A stretch of 64,000 nucleotides of DNA from positions 4,154,001-4,218,000 of the forward strand of contig JAHBBC010000001.1 in assembly GCA_019915015.1 (NCBI GenBank), read 5' to 3'. Below the pieces are notes generated by a model, which worked only from the letters and a program-made list of their open reading frames with translations, was not told the DNA's origin and made no database searches. Shown here piece after piece: positions 12,890 to 25,600 of the stretch. Within the stretch, counting starts at the first letter, position 1. Every line of letters begins with the position of its first letter. This stretch comes from Auriscalpium vulgare (taxonomy: Eukaryota > Basidiomycota > Agaricomycetes > Russulales > Auriscalpiaceae). The position numbers and the translations under genes are program-made.

Positions 12890-13611
12890 GCCCTTGATCC
12901 CACAATGACCACCTCAGGCTGCAACTGCACGCCCAATTTCATGCCCTCCGGTGTCGCCCAATGGTGCACATTATTGCCCACCGTTGTTTGGTACCCCTAG
13001 GGCCACCCAGTTGTGTTATATATTTGATTATGTAATCAGAAACCACTTTGAACGGAATCGTACTGCCGCGCTACACGTCGGCCCACTCCCAGCAAGTCAG
13101 CCTTCAGGCATCGCGTGCATGTTCCGCTAGCGCAGGGGACAGGAAACTAGGAGACATGGGATCAATGCTTGCGTTTCGATTTGAAGAACACTAGGCTGAC
13201 ACTAGGATTCGGATTAAGCCCCCCGGAACGCCAGGGTCTTGGTATAAGACTAGGGCTTACCTCTGACGACGCTGATTTTACCTGTCGACTGTTGCGCGCT
13301 GTACATCGAGCAATCGTGGAGATCTGGTCAGTCGACCCAGCAGGATATCGCGGAATGAACGTACCCTATGTATGTCAGGCGGTGCACCAACTGCAATAGT
13401 GCTTTGGTGGTAGCTGCTGTGAATCTGTCGTGGTAAAACCGAAGAGGTAGAAGCTGAGATAATGGAAGATAGTAGCAAAGCATGCAATCGTCGGCAAACG
13501 TGTGTCCCGCGTTTGTTCACGCGACGGCGAACCTGCAGTTCTTTGTTACTTTGTATGCATCATGATAATAAATACTTTTAAAGGCTTCGTTATCGACCAA
13601 GATCATCAGTA

Positions 13612-16600
13612 TCACTCAGTACATGACGCCGTCCTGAATCCGAATCCGTCCAGTGCATCTTTCACACCCTCCAATGTCTTCTTTCGCGCGAGGAGACTGT
13701 CGCGCCGCGCAATAAGGCTTGGATCCTCGGCCATAAATCTCTCACAGCGTTCGTCTGCACCAGGTACGCCGAGTTTGAGCTGCTCGCGCAGAACTGTGCG
13801 CATGTTCGTCGGAATCCTACATGCAAACCCGAGTCAGAACGCTGCAATATCACAGGATAATAATGACTGCGAGCACACCCTTGAATGAAAATCGAGTCGA
13901 TGAATGCCGGAACTAGATCGATGATCCTCTGGAATTTAGAGCGCGTCAGCCCGATACTCATACACATGCAAGCGCCTCTGGTGTCACGCACTTTGTACGC
14001 CACTTGGAAGTAGCTCCGCACCTCCGCCATGACCTGCATCTCCGTGTCGTACTCGTCCGGCTTCACCAGGCGCTCGAGATCGGCGACGCTCAGCCCCGGG
14101 TAGCCCGCTATGGCCAGGTCGCCTAGCAGCTTGTCCATGTTGGTGGGTGTGCTGTCATCAGCCGCCGGGGGCTGCGTCCACTGCCCGAAAGCGCCTGTTT
14201 TCTGTCCCCCCGTCTTCTGTCCCCCCTTGCGGGGAGAAGCATGATGATTTTGATTGGGTTTGGGTGAGCTTTGCACATCCTCGGGAGCGACGCTTGCACT
14301 GGTCTTCGCGGAGCGCATGCTGCGGTACTTGGACAGCCATTTCTCGCGGGTCGACTGGAAGTAGTGGTCATTCTGGGTGTACGGCGAATAGTCGAGAAGG
14401 AGCACGCCGTCGATGAAGGCCTGGCACTTGACATAGTGCTCCTTAACTAAGCTCGTCACGTACGCCCTACCTGGTGTGAGCTGTTACAGTCAAAGGCTTT
14501 GGTTTGAGTAGGGGTCGATGCACGTGGCGCGCGCTCCGGCCGGCCCGTTGCTTTATACTTAGTTCCCTTTCTTCCTCCTCGTATATACCCCGGGCCTGCG
14601 GGTGGTGGCAGGACGTCCTCGTCTCTTACGCCCCGCTCGCAGGTAGGTTCACTATATTTTACCTAGTCCTCGTCTCTTACGCCCCGCTCGCAGTGCAATT
14701 TTCGTGCCCTCAGTGCATGAGCCCTAAGCGCACACGAGGCCCCGACGGACGCTTTCTACCTAAGAACACACCTGAGCCACTCGACCTTTCACTCATCATG
14801 GCTCCCTCGAACGACACTTCCGGCTCTGGCTCGTCCTCCGGCGCGCAACAACCCGTCACACCCCCAGTCAATACCCCGGCGCTGCAGGCGCCCGCGGTCC
14901 CGCCGCCCGATAACGGCACTCAGACGCCCGCGGCCGTCGTGCCGTCGCCCGACCCCATGATGGCCGCGCTCGCCGCTCAGCTCCAGCGCATCTTCGCCCC
15001 CATGCTCCTACAACATCAGGCCGACGTTGAGGAGTCGGTCCAGCGCGTCCTCGGCGTGCAGCAGGCTGAGCTGCAAAGCATCCGCGCCACTCTCGCAGTG
15101 ACGCCGGCACCCGCGGCAGCGGCACAGCCACTCGCCGCCCCCACATTCGCCGCACTGCCGACCACGCCGGCGGCAGTCCCGATCCAGCACGCGCAACCCG
15201 TTCCGTCCTACGCCCCGCCCCTCACACAGAACCCCGCTGCCGGTGCGTCCTTCTCTTTTTATCAGGACTACCCTTGGATCGGGGCGGCAGTCATCGCATC
15301 CATCTTCGCCCACGAGTTCCGCGCGGCGGATCTCTGGAAGCTGGACATCCGGAATCGGGACAAGAAGACGAAGAAGACGATCGGAATCGGGCATTCCGAT
15401 CAGATCGAAATCGTCGACGAGGCCGGCGCGGACTACCGCTCCGCTTCCTCCCTCCTCATCCCCCTCCAAACTTTCTTCAACATCATCCTCGGCGGGCTCA
15501 GTAACTCCGGCGCCACCGCCCCCGTCATCGCCGGCATCGCGCACGGCTTCAACGCGTACACCGCCCAGCTACTGGACTTCTCTATGACGCACGAGTGGGC
15601 CGCAGTGTACGACTATCATTGTCTCTTTTTCGACACTCGCATTCGCGAGATGTCGCACGCCATCTACACGGGCTGGCGCACCATTGACACACGGATCCAG
15701 GCCATGCGCCTTTTCGGGCGCCTGCGCGCGCAGGCACCAGCGCCTTCTTCCCAATCGGGCGGGAAGAAGAAGCCGCAGCAGCCGCAGCATCAATCGTCAC
15801 ACGGCGGGCAGCAACAGCAGCAGGGCGCGTCGCAGTCCAGCGGCCCCTGCCTCAAGTTCAACACCGGGCAGTGCCAAACCACTCCCTGTCATTGGGGTCG
15901 CGCACACACCTGCCTCGTATGCGGCAAGGCGCACGGCGCCCACGAGCACGAGGCAAAGTCCAAATCCGGCTAGGATCTTGGCACGACGCTCGCGCACGTC
16001 GCGCCACCATCCTCACACGGCATATCATCGGTCACAGGCTCCCTCGCTTCCCCGGCTTTTTCCCCACTCGGCATTCCCCCCGCGCGTCCAAACACGGACC
16101 CGCGCGCCAACCACCCCGATCTCAACTCCGGCCCTCTCCCCACCGTCTCATCCCCCCTTGTTCATGAAGCCTGGGCTCATTACTTATCAGACTACCCCGA
16201 CCCCCTGTTTGTAGAATCCCTGCTTAATATAATCCGCTTCGGTGCCAACATCGGCTTTACGGGAGATCGCGAAATTACGCACCACGGCGCTAATCTCAAA
16301 TCGGCCCTCGAGTCCCCCAATGCGGTCACATCTGACATCGCCACCCAGCTCAAACGCGGCTGCTCCGCCGGCCCGTTCGACCGCGCCCCGTTCCCGCACT
16401 TCCGCGTGTCTCCCCTTGGGGCAGTCACTCGCAAACGCTCGACGAAAGTCCGCCGCATCCACCATCTCTCCGCGCCCGACGGGAGCTCGGTGAACAACGG
16501 CATCCCCGATTCGGAAGGCACGATCGAATACGACATGTTTCGATGCGCAGTCGATGATTTGATCGCATCAGGAGCCGGCTCCCTGATGATCAAACTCGAT

Positions 16601-19600
16601 TTGGAACAAGCATTCCGCCACATCCCGGTCCGTCCTGCAGACTGGCCCCTACTCGGGTTTTCCTGGGCAGGACAGCTGTTCTACGACCTCGTGCTCGCCT
16701 TCGGCCTACGCTCCGCACCGTATATTTTCAATTTATTTGCGGAAGCGCTTCACTGGATAATCCAGCGGCACATCCCGGCCCGTCTACGTCACTATCTCGA
16801 CGACTTCCTGGCGATCTTCGCGCCAGGGACGCCCCCGCAGCTCGTGCGGGACGCCCTCGATTGGGCTCTCGAATTGGGAAAGGCGCTCGGCCTGACCTTT
16901 CAGCCGGAGAAAGTCTCTGGCCCTGCCCAGGTCATTGACTTTCTGGGCCTTATCCTCGATTCGAATCTGATGGAAGCTCGCCTTCCATCAGAAAAGCACG
17001 AGATCTTGACCGAACTCCTGGACGAATGGTCCACGAAGTCTCACTGCACGCTGCGCGAGCTGCAGGAGCTGACCGGATATCTCCAGTTCGTGTCACAGGT
17101 CATCCCGCTGTCCCGGGCGTTCCTGCACAACGCATATCGCTTCTCGTCGACGTTCCGAGATCAGCACGCGCGGCGGCGCTTACCAGGCGCCGTCCGCCGA
17201 GATCTTGCTTGGTGGCGTTCGATCGCCACTCACTGGAACGGGGTCCACTTCTTAGCGCCGTCCCGCGAAGAAGTTCATATTCACACAGACGCCAGCGGCG
17301 CCAAAGGCATTGGCGGCGTCTTCGGCACCCACTGGTTCGCATGCCGCCTCCCGCGGCGCATGCGCCACCGCGACATCCAATTCAAGGAACTGTTCGCGGT
17401 CGTCCACGCGGTTCTCTGCTGGGGGGAGAAACTTCGGGGCAAACACGTCATCTTCCATATCGACAATCAGGCTGTGGCAATCGCCTTGCAATCTCTCTCG
17501 ATCCGATCTACACCCACGATGGATCTGCTGCGCCGCTTCCTGGATCTCGCCTGCCGCCTCGATCTCACTTTTTCTCCTTTTTGGATCGCTACAAAGTCTA
17601 ATCCGCTCGCTGACGCCGCTTCTCGTTTTTTATATTCCCGATTATTCGAACTGGCCCCGTACCTCGACCCGCAGCCTTCCTACCGGCGCCTCCCATGGAA
17701 TGGTACGAACGCTATCGCCAATGGCCCGCGCCCGTCGCTTTTTACCTTTGGCACGGCATCGCGTCCAGTACCCGGTCTACCTACGCAGTCGGCCAGCGCT
17801 CGTACATCCAGTTCGTCCAGCTACACGGCCTGGCCAATCCCGACGGATCAATCCTCCCCGCATCCCTCGGAAGTATTCTCGCGTGGTGCAGCAACCTTGC
17901 CGGCAGGGTGCAGCCCAAGACGATCAAAGCATATCTCACTCACGTCAGATCCATGCACGTCGAAGCCGACTTACCCTTTTCAGCCGTCGAGTCTTCCACA
18001 GTCGGCAGACTTATCCGGGGCATCAAACGCTATCACGGGGAGCGCGGACGTAAGCCCAAACAGCCGATCACGCTCTCCGTCCTCCGAGCCCTCCTCGCGC
18101 ACCTGGAGCCTGGACCCCTCTACCCCACCATTTACGCCGCTTGCTGCCTCGCATACGCGGGCTTCCTCAGGTGCGGGGAATTCACTTCGAAAAACGGCGC
18201 CTACAGCCCCGACTTTCACGTCACCCGCGGATCACTCACGCTTCTCCCGGATGCCGAGCACCCGTCCTATCTCCAACTCGTCCTCCCAGCCTCCAAAACC
18301 GATCCCTTCCGCAAGGGGATCATGATCACGATCTCGGCCGCACCAGGGCAGCCCACAGACCCTGTCGCCGCCATCCGCTCACTCCTGGCCAGCGAGCCCC
18401 GCTGATGGGACCCGCAGCGCTACAGGCACCGAAACGGACCAATCACACCGCTACACCAAGACACACACCCCCGAGACGCCCCACAGGCGTCGCGGCACCG
18501 GCACGACCACGGGACAGCACAAAGCGAGCGAGCGTCTGGGGAGGAGACGGAGAGCCGAGGTAGGGAGTCGGAACGGTCGGGCGCGGAACTTGGTAGGACG
18601 CGTAGGAGCGCAGACGCGTGGGAAGAGCTGACGAAGCAGCGGTATATAGACGCGATTCGACTTGTTGTAGGGACACTTTTGGACCTTGGGCCTACACCCG
18701 AGACTACACCTTTCATTCCTGCTTCACAGAGAGCATCGCACGACGCGACACAGCCAGACCACTGGGCCGACACGATGACTTAACCCAGGAAACCGTAGCG
18801 ACATCCGGGTCGCGCCACCTTTGCGATACTACGGGCTACGCTGCCCCGACTCAACCACAGACTGGAGTGATACAGTGTGGTAGGTTTTATGACTGACGTT
18901 TATATTCTAGGATAGCTACTCGGACGGTGCAAGCGCAGGGACACAGGTCGGACGGTCGGACGGCAAGGGCGACGCCGCGACTAGGAAGGGCCAGCGGCGA
19001 CAGATGGGAGGGTCGCATCGAATAGTGTGGGAGGAGACGCAACGTGCGACGGTCGAGCGGGAGCAGAGAGAGAGAGAGAGAGAGAGACGCCGGACGAGGG
19101 CAGGACCCGCGGGGTCCTGGGTGGGTTGTTCGGGGCACGGTCGCGACCTTGGGTTTCTTCCTCCGACCCACTACCTCTTGGGCCAGCGGTTGGCTGCTCG
19201 CTCCCTCCATTTCTATCGACGTTCCCGGGGCCTCCCCCAGGGTTCATCTCATCATTTGTGGAGCCCACCGCGAGGGGGCTAGTGTCAACCGCTCAGCAAC
19301 CCGATGGCACCAAAGGCGAGGGTTATCGTAGAGCCCACTCGACGCGCACCGCCCCGATCGGCCCCGTCGGAGTACTCGACTAGTCAGCGGGCGGAGTCCA
19401 TGCCAGGACACCTCGCATCGTCGGAAGGTGGGGCGTCGGACGAAGAGCGTGCGACTTCCAGCACTGAAGGCGCCAAGGGCGACAACGAAAACGACGACGG
19501 CGAGGCATCGGGTGTCTCGGACGCAGCACCCGAGAACGACGGGGACGCTGCGGGCGAGGGCCCCGGCGATCAAAACGCGGAGGCAGGCCCGGTCCAATCG

Positions 19601-22600
19601 GAAGGGTCGGAGCACGGTTGGGATGGTAGACGGTCCCTCCATCAGGAGCTCCTGGACGTCAACGAAGCGTCGATCGAGTTGCTGACCGGCGGAGCGATGC
19701 GACAATGGTCGTCGCCGGAGCTTACCCCGTCGGAATCGGAGCCCGAAGTGGCTGCGCTGATTGATGAGGACCGAGACGAGGCACAGGTGCCTCCCGACAG
19801 CGACCGCTTGGCTTCCGACCGCGGAAACGTCGGAACGCACGGAGGTTTATCAGGAGACGGGCGTGGAGCGGCCGCACAGGTTTCCCGACCAGTTTCTCCC
19901 ACATCGCAATCCAGTACTCCGTTATCGCGTTTACCCCGTCGCACGACCATGGCCACCCCGATGCCTACCCGTGGCGACCGCCAAGCCCCTAAGTTCGACA
20001 ATCTTAAGCCACGCGAGCTGCAACGCTATTTCGCGGAATTGAGGCACTTGTTCACGCGGGCGGGTATCGAGGACGGCCAGGACCAGGAGAAGAAGGAGCA
20101 CGCCACGCGATACCTGGATGTCCTTACAGCAGACCAGTGGCAAAGCCGACCCCAGTACGCGGGCAATGCGACGTTCGAAGAGTTCGTGACCGCGATCATA
20201 GCGCTATACCCCGGAGCGGACGAGGAGCGCAAATACACGATGGGCGACCTCGATCAGCTCGTCGCCGAGACAGCCCGCCGAGGCATCACGACCATCGGCG
20301 ACGTTGGGGAATACTATCGCGGTTTCTACGCGATCTCCCAGTTTCTTATAGGGCGGCAGCGGATCTCCGAGCGCGACCGCGACTACACTTTCTTGCGTGG
20401 ATTCCAGAAGGGGCTGCAAGATAGGATAGAGCAGCGGCTGCAGCTGAAGTATCCCGACCACGATCGCGACGGCCCGTACCCGATGGACCAAATAGTGGAA
20501 GCGGCGCGGTACGTGCTGCACGGCACGTCGAGCACCCCGCGATCGGCAGGGCTCAGCGTCCCCGCGGGTCTGGCCGACTTGTCCCAACCCGTGGCCGTCA
20601 AGGCGGAAGAACCTGCGATCAAGGTCGAGCAGTTTGCCGCTCTGATGGAGAAGGCGGCCGAGCAGATCGCGAAAGCGTATAGCGCGGGGAGAGCCGATGC
20701 GATGGGGATGAGTAACGCAGGTCCGCAGCCGTCGGCGTACACACGCGGGCCACCGGGCCCGATGATGGCGTCGGCCGCTCGTTTCGATCGTCCTCGCCCG
20801 GCCCCGGGACAGGATGGCGCCAAGTGCTCGTTCTGCAACGGTCCCGAGCACTTCATCCGCGAATGCCTCGTCCTGCAAGACTACATAGCGACGGGGCGGG
20901 TGGTACGCAACGAGATGAACCAGGTGGTACTCAAGAGCGGAAGGCCAGTGCCATTCGGACCAGGCCCGATTCAAGCGAGGGTAGACGAATACTATCGCAC
21001 GGATCCGTCCGGGCTGCGCGCCGACGTCGCGGCCAGAGTCGCGGGCAACGCGACGGAGACAATGATGTTGGCATCGACAGGCCCCATCGCTGTCACCGAC
21101 TACCCACTCCGACCTGCGCGCGACCAGCCCGTCGCCGGGCTCATCCAGTTAATCCCGCCGTTGACGGACGACGAGCGACTAGAGGAGTTGCGTCAAGAGA
21201 TGGCGGTGCTAACACTCATGAAGGAGCAGAGGAACGCCGGCCGGGTCCGAAGGGAGGCTGCGATTCGCAACGGAGAGTTACCGCCACCAATCGGTCCGCT
21301 GCCCGGGGAGAGAGTGCGATCCAGGAAGCTAGTCCCTGAGGTGGTGATATCCCCGTCGAAATTCACGGCAAAACGGTCGAAGGTTACGTTCGCGGTGCCC
21401 GAAGATCCAGAGGATGCGGAAGAAGCGAGGGAAGCGAGCGAGGGCGAACCGACAGTCGAGAAGGACCCCAACGAGATAGAGCCGGAACCCATCCATCCGT
21501 TTGCCTCCGTACCCGACGCAACCTACATACCCGTCGGGGACGCGTCCCGACCAGACAAAGGGAAGAAGCCAGTCGCCGCCTATACCAAGGACACGCCCAT
21601 CCATAGTGAAGAAGTCGCGAAGGAAGTCTACGGCCGCGCGATGGGGACTTCCGTCACTCTGACGCAGAGCGAGTTACTGTCGCTGGCGCCAGAAGTACGC
21701 TCCCAGTTGCGATACGCTATTACCCCGCGACGCATAGCGGCCCCGGTATTGTCCAGCGGGGACTCCCCAGTAGCGGTCCTGCACACGGCCGTAGCGGAAG
21801 GCGAAGAGCCTACCAAGGAGTGGTCGGACTTACCAGGCGACTTGTACGAGGAAGAGCGCGAGCAGGAGAGAGATCGAGCGCGGGGATACACCTCGCACAT
21901 GCCGTCGTCGTTCTTGCAGGCCATACAGAGCCAGCCAGCGGTGCCGCCTCGCGGGTCGCTAGTGCTCTCCGACCCGATGCTGACGTTGATGAGTGCCTCG
22001 GCCGAGAAACCGGCCCCGCTGGTGGTCGCAAAGGAGTCATCGGCATTGCGAGCGGTCCTGCCCTTGGTGGATAACCAAGCGCACATTGAGGCCATCCTGG
22101 ACCCAGGGTCGCAGGTCATCTCCATGTCCGAGGACGTTTGCCATTTTCTCGGCCTGGCATACGATCCCGCGATCACACTGGACATGCTTTCCGCCAACGG
22201 CTCGATTGACAAATCCCTCGGGCTAGCCCGCAACGTAGCGCTAAAGCTAGGCGACATTACGCTCTACGTGCAGATACACGTCATACGTTCTCCGGCCTAC
22301 GACATCCTGCTAGGGAGGCCCTTCGACGTCCTCACTGGGAGTATAGTCCGCAACTTTGTAGATGAGCGACAGACCATCACGATCACCGATCCCAACACTC
22401 AAGCGACGGCGACCGTCCCGACAGTAGAGCGAGGCTCGCGTCGCATCGTTCAGAGCGCCGGCGAGCGCAGGGATTTTCGGCTCTAGAGGCGTCGTTGGAC
22501 GACCAGGCGGAAGTGGCGCTCGTCCTCGAGTTCACGGGCGACGCCACCGATCCTATTTCCGTGGAAGCCGTGGTCCCCTTCGACTCCTCTAGTTCGCCGG

Positions 22601-25600
22601 AAGAGTTACGAGCAACCTATCTATCATTTTGCGATCTCCCAGAATCTACCCCTCCCATATTTAATCGGCCGACAGACGCGACTTTGGACGCTCCGTCGGC
22701 GCCCGTCTTCTTTCTCGCCCCAGCCGGGGTGCCCTCGTTCGCGGGCGAACAGGAATTTCGCGACTGTAAGTCGTTGCCTAGCAGCGCGCGGGCACGCGCG
22801 GTTTTCGCAGCGACCAAGAAAAAGTATAAGCCCGCCCATCTAAAGGTGAAGCCAGTACTCGCCGACTTGCCTGGACAGTTCAGAATCATACGCGACATAC
22901 GAGGCGACCCGCTAGCGACACTACCCAAGTTGCCGACGAAGCCCCCCGACTTCCGGCCGACGGGGCGTTACACCGAGGAGCGCCGCGACCAATTCGACGT
23001 AGTTCACGAGGGAGACTTCTTGTGGAAGGAGGAACGCAAGCTGATGCACCATTTTATGTGCGAGCACAACGGTGCGTTCGCATGGGACGACAGCGAGCGA
23101 GGCCACTTCCGCGAAGATTTCTTTCCGCCGGTCACGATACCCGTCGTGCCGCACACGCCGTGGGTACAACGCAACATACCAATCCCGCCGGGAATCTACG
23201 AACAAGTCATGGAACAAATCAGTCGGAAGTTGGCCGCGAACGTCTACGAACCATCCAATTCGTCGTATAGGTCGCGGTGGTTCTGCGTGGTCAAAAAGGA
23301 TGGAACGAGCCTGCGCATAGTGCACAGCCTGGAGCCGTTAAACGCCGTCACGATAGCTCATTCCGGTGTGCCCCCGTTTACCGACCAACTGGCTGAGCAA
23401 TTCGCGGGTCGGGCCTGCGGCGCGATGCTGGATCTGTACGTCGGGTACGACGAGCGAGCGTTGGACCCAGCGTCGCGCGACCTCACGACGTTCCAGACCC
23501 CTTACGGCGCGCTGCGGTTGGTAACACTACCGATGGGCTGGACGAATTCAGTGCCTATCTTCCACGATGACGTCACACATATCCTGAGGCCGGAAATTCC
23601 CCACGTCACGATACCTTTTATTGACGACGTACCGGTCAAGGGCCCCGCGAGCGAATACAAGGGCGACCAGGGGAAGTACGAGACAATCGCTGACAACGAG
23701 GGCATCCGCCGATTTGTCTGGGAACACTTTCAGAATCTCAACCGCGTCGTACAGCGCATGGGTTATTCGGGCGGGACGTTTTCAGGTTGGAAGACTATTT
23801 TGTGCGCGCCCGAAATTGTCGTGGTCGGACACCGCTGCACGAGGGACGGGCGGATCCCCGACGAACAACGGGTGGCTAAGATTGTGAATTGGGGGCCATG
23901 TCAAGACCTGTCTGATGTACGGGCGTTCCTCGGGACGGTCGGGGTGCTGAGGATCTTCATCCACCATTTCGCACATCGCGCGCATGCGCTCACGCACCTT
24001 ACAAGGAAAGATGTGCCGTTCGAATTCGGAGCGGAACAGTTAGCAGCTATGGAAGATCTCAAAAGCGCGTTGCTGGAGTCGCCAGCTCTGAAACCGATCG
24101 ACTATCAGTCGGGCGAACCGGTTATCCTCGCGGTCGATACGTCTCCTATAGCGGTCGGGTTCTTGCTGTGCCAGGCTGACGCCGACGATCCGAAGAGTCG
24201 CAAGAAGCGTCGGTACGCACGGTTTGGGTCCATCGCGTTGAACGATCGCGAGGCGCGTTTTTCGCAACCAAAGTTAGAATTATACGGCCTGTTTCGGGCG
24301 CTCCGCGCGCTGAAGATATATCTCATCGGAGTGCGGAACATGGTCGTGGAAGTCGACGCACGCTACATTAAGGGCATGCTCGACAACCCCGATATTGAAC
24401 CCTCAGCCAGCATGAATCGGTGGATTATTGCCATTCTAATGTTCCATTTCGTCCTCGTTCACGTGCCCGGCCTATTTCATGGACCTGACGGGATGTCACG
24501 ACGAAGGCGCCAACCGGGCGACGTACCAGAAAACGAGCACGACGGGTTCGAGGACTGGGTCGACGCCATGTATGGATTTATTCACCTCGTAAACGCATAC
24601 GTACCGCGCAGTACAAGGCCACGGTCGGGGGATCCGCGCGACCACCCAAGGGCCGCGATCGCGACGTTCGTTACCCAGGCCGCCCCGACAGAGTTGTCTT
24701 ACGACGCCGTCGACCGCGACATCAAGGCGCAGCAAGCCGACGAACGAATCGTGCGAGTACGGGAATGGCACAACACGCTCCAGCGGCCGGAAGGCCTAGC
24801 CGACCAAGAGTATGCGACGTTCCTGCGGTACTGCACCGAGTTCTTCCTCGACGGCACGAGTCTCTTTCGCAAGGAGCCCCAGGGGCGACACCAACTCGTA
24901 CTGCCCCCGGAACGCCGCATAGGAGCCCTGAAGGCGTGCCACGACGACGTCGGCCATCGCGGCGCGTACCCGACGAAGATGTTTCTCCTCGAACGCTTTT
25001 GGTGGCCCTACATGGACCGCGACGTCGCGTGGTTTGTGCGATCGTGCCACATCTGCCAGGTGCGGCAGGTGAAGCACGTGCTGATCCCCCCAACGGTCGC
25101 GACGCCGGCGCCGCTGTTTGCCAAGATGTACGCTGATACCATGCACATGCCGGCTTCACGGGGCTTTAAATACATCGTACAAGGAAGGTGCTCGGTCTCG
25201 CACTTCCCAGAATGGCGTATGCTGCGACAGGAAAACGCGAAGTCGCTCGCACGATGGATATTCGAGGATGTACTCTGTCGCTGGGGAGCGCTCCGGGAAA
25301 TTGTAACGGATAACGGAACGCCGTACCTGGCAGCGATGAAGCATCTCGAAGAAGATTACGGCGTGCACCACATCCGCATCTCCGGTTATAACTCGAGATC
25401 CAACGGAATCGTAGAGCGATCACATTTCGACGTCCGACAGGCCTTGTACAAAGCCGCCGACGGTGACGCGAGCAAGTGGGCCGCGGTCGCACACTCGGTA
25501 TTCTGGGCGGACAGGATCACGACGCGCAGGCGTATGGGCTGCTCCCCCTACTTCGCGGCGACCGGCACGCAGGCGTTGATGCCCCTCGATATCGTCGAAG

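Larger units (their letters stand above)
12468..13460 (-). pseudogene. Decayed dynamin N-terminal relic
   Basis: Fragments of a fourth dynamin copy lie between copies 2 and 3. 12468-12540 matches the switch I exon of copy 2 (antisense of CRMVYREGAWSCRL with a broken frame). 13105-13130 repeats the Cys-rich exon, 13255-13290 repeats the P-loop exon, and 13360-13420 repeats the N-terminal exon (QLVHRLTYIG-like). The pieces are in the right order on the minus strand but separated by unrelated sequence, including an A-run and a hairpin, and carry stops. No intact reading frame remains. Confidence 0.65.

Noticed and set aside
19065..19087. GA repeat as a CRISPR- or satellite-like array
   Set aside because: Simple dinucleotide microsatellite inside an LTR.
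18420..19382. ORFs of 75-118 codons inside the LTRs, on both strands
   Set aside because: They occur identically in both LTRs, overlap one another in several frames and include a GA microsatellite; no domain or conserved start.
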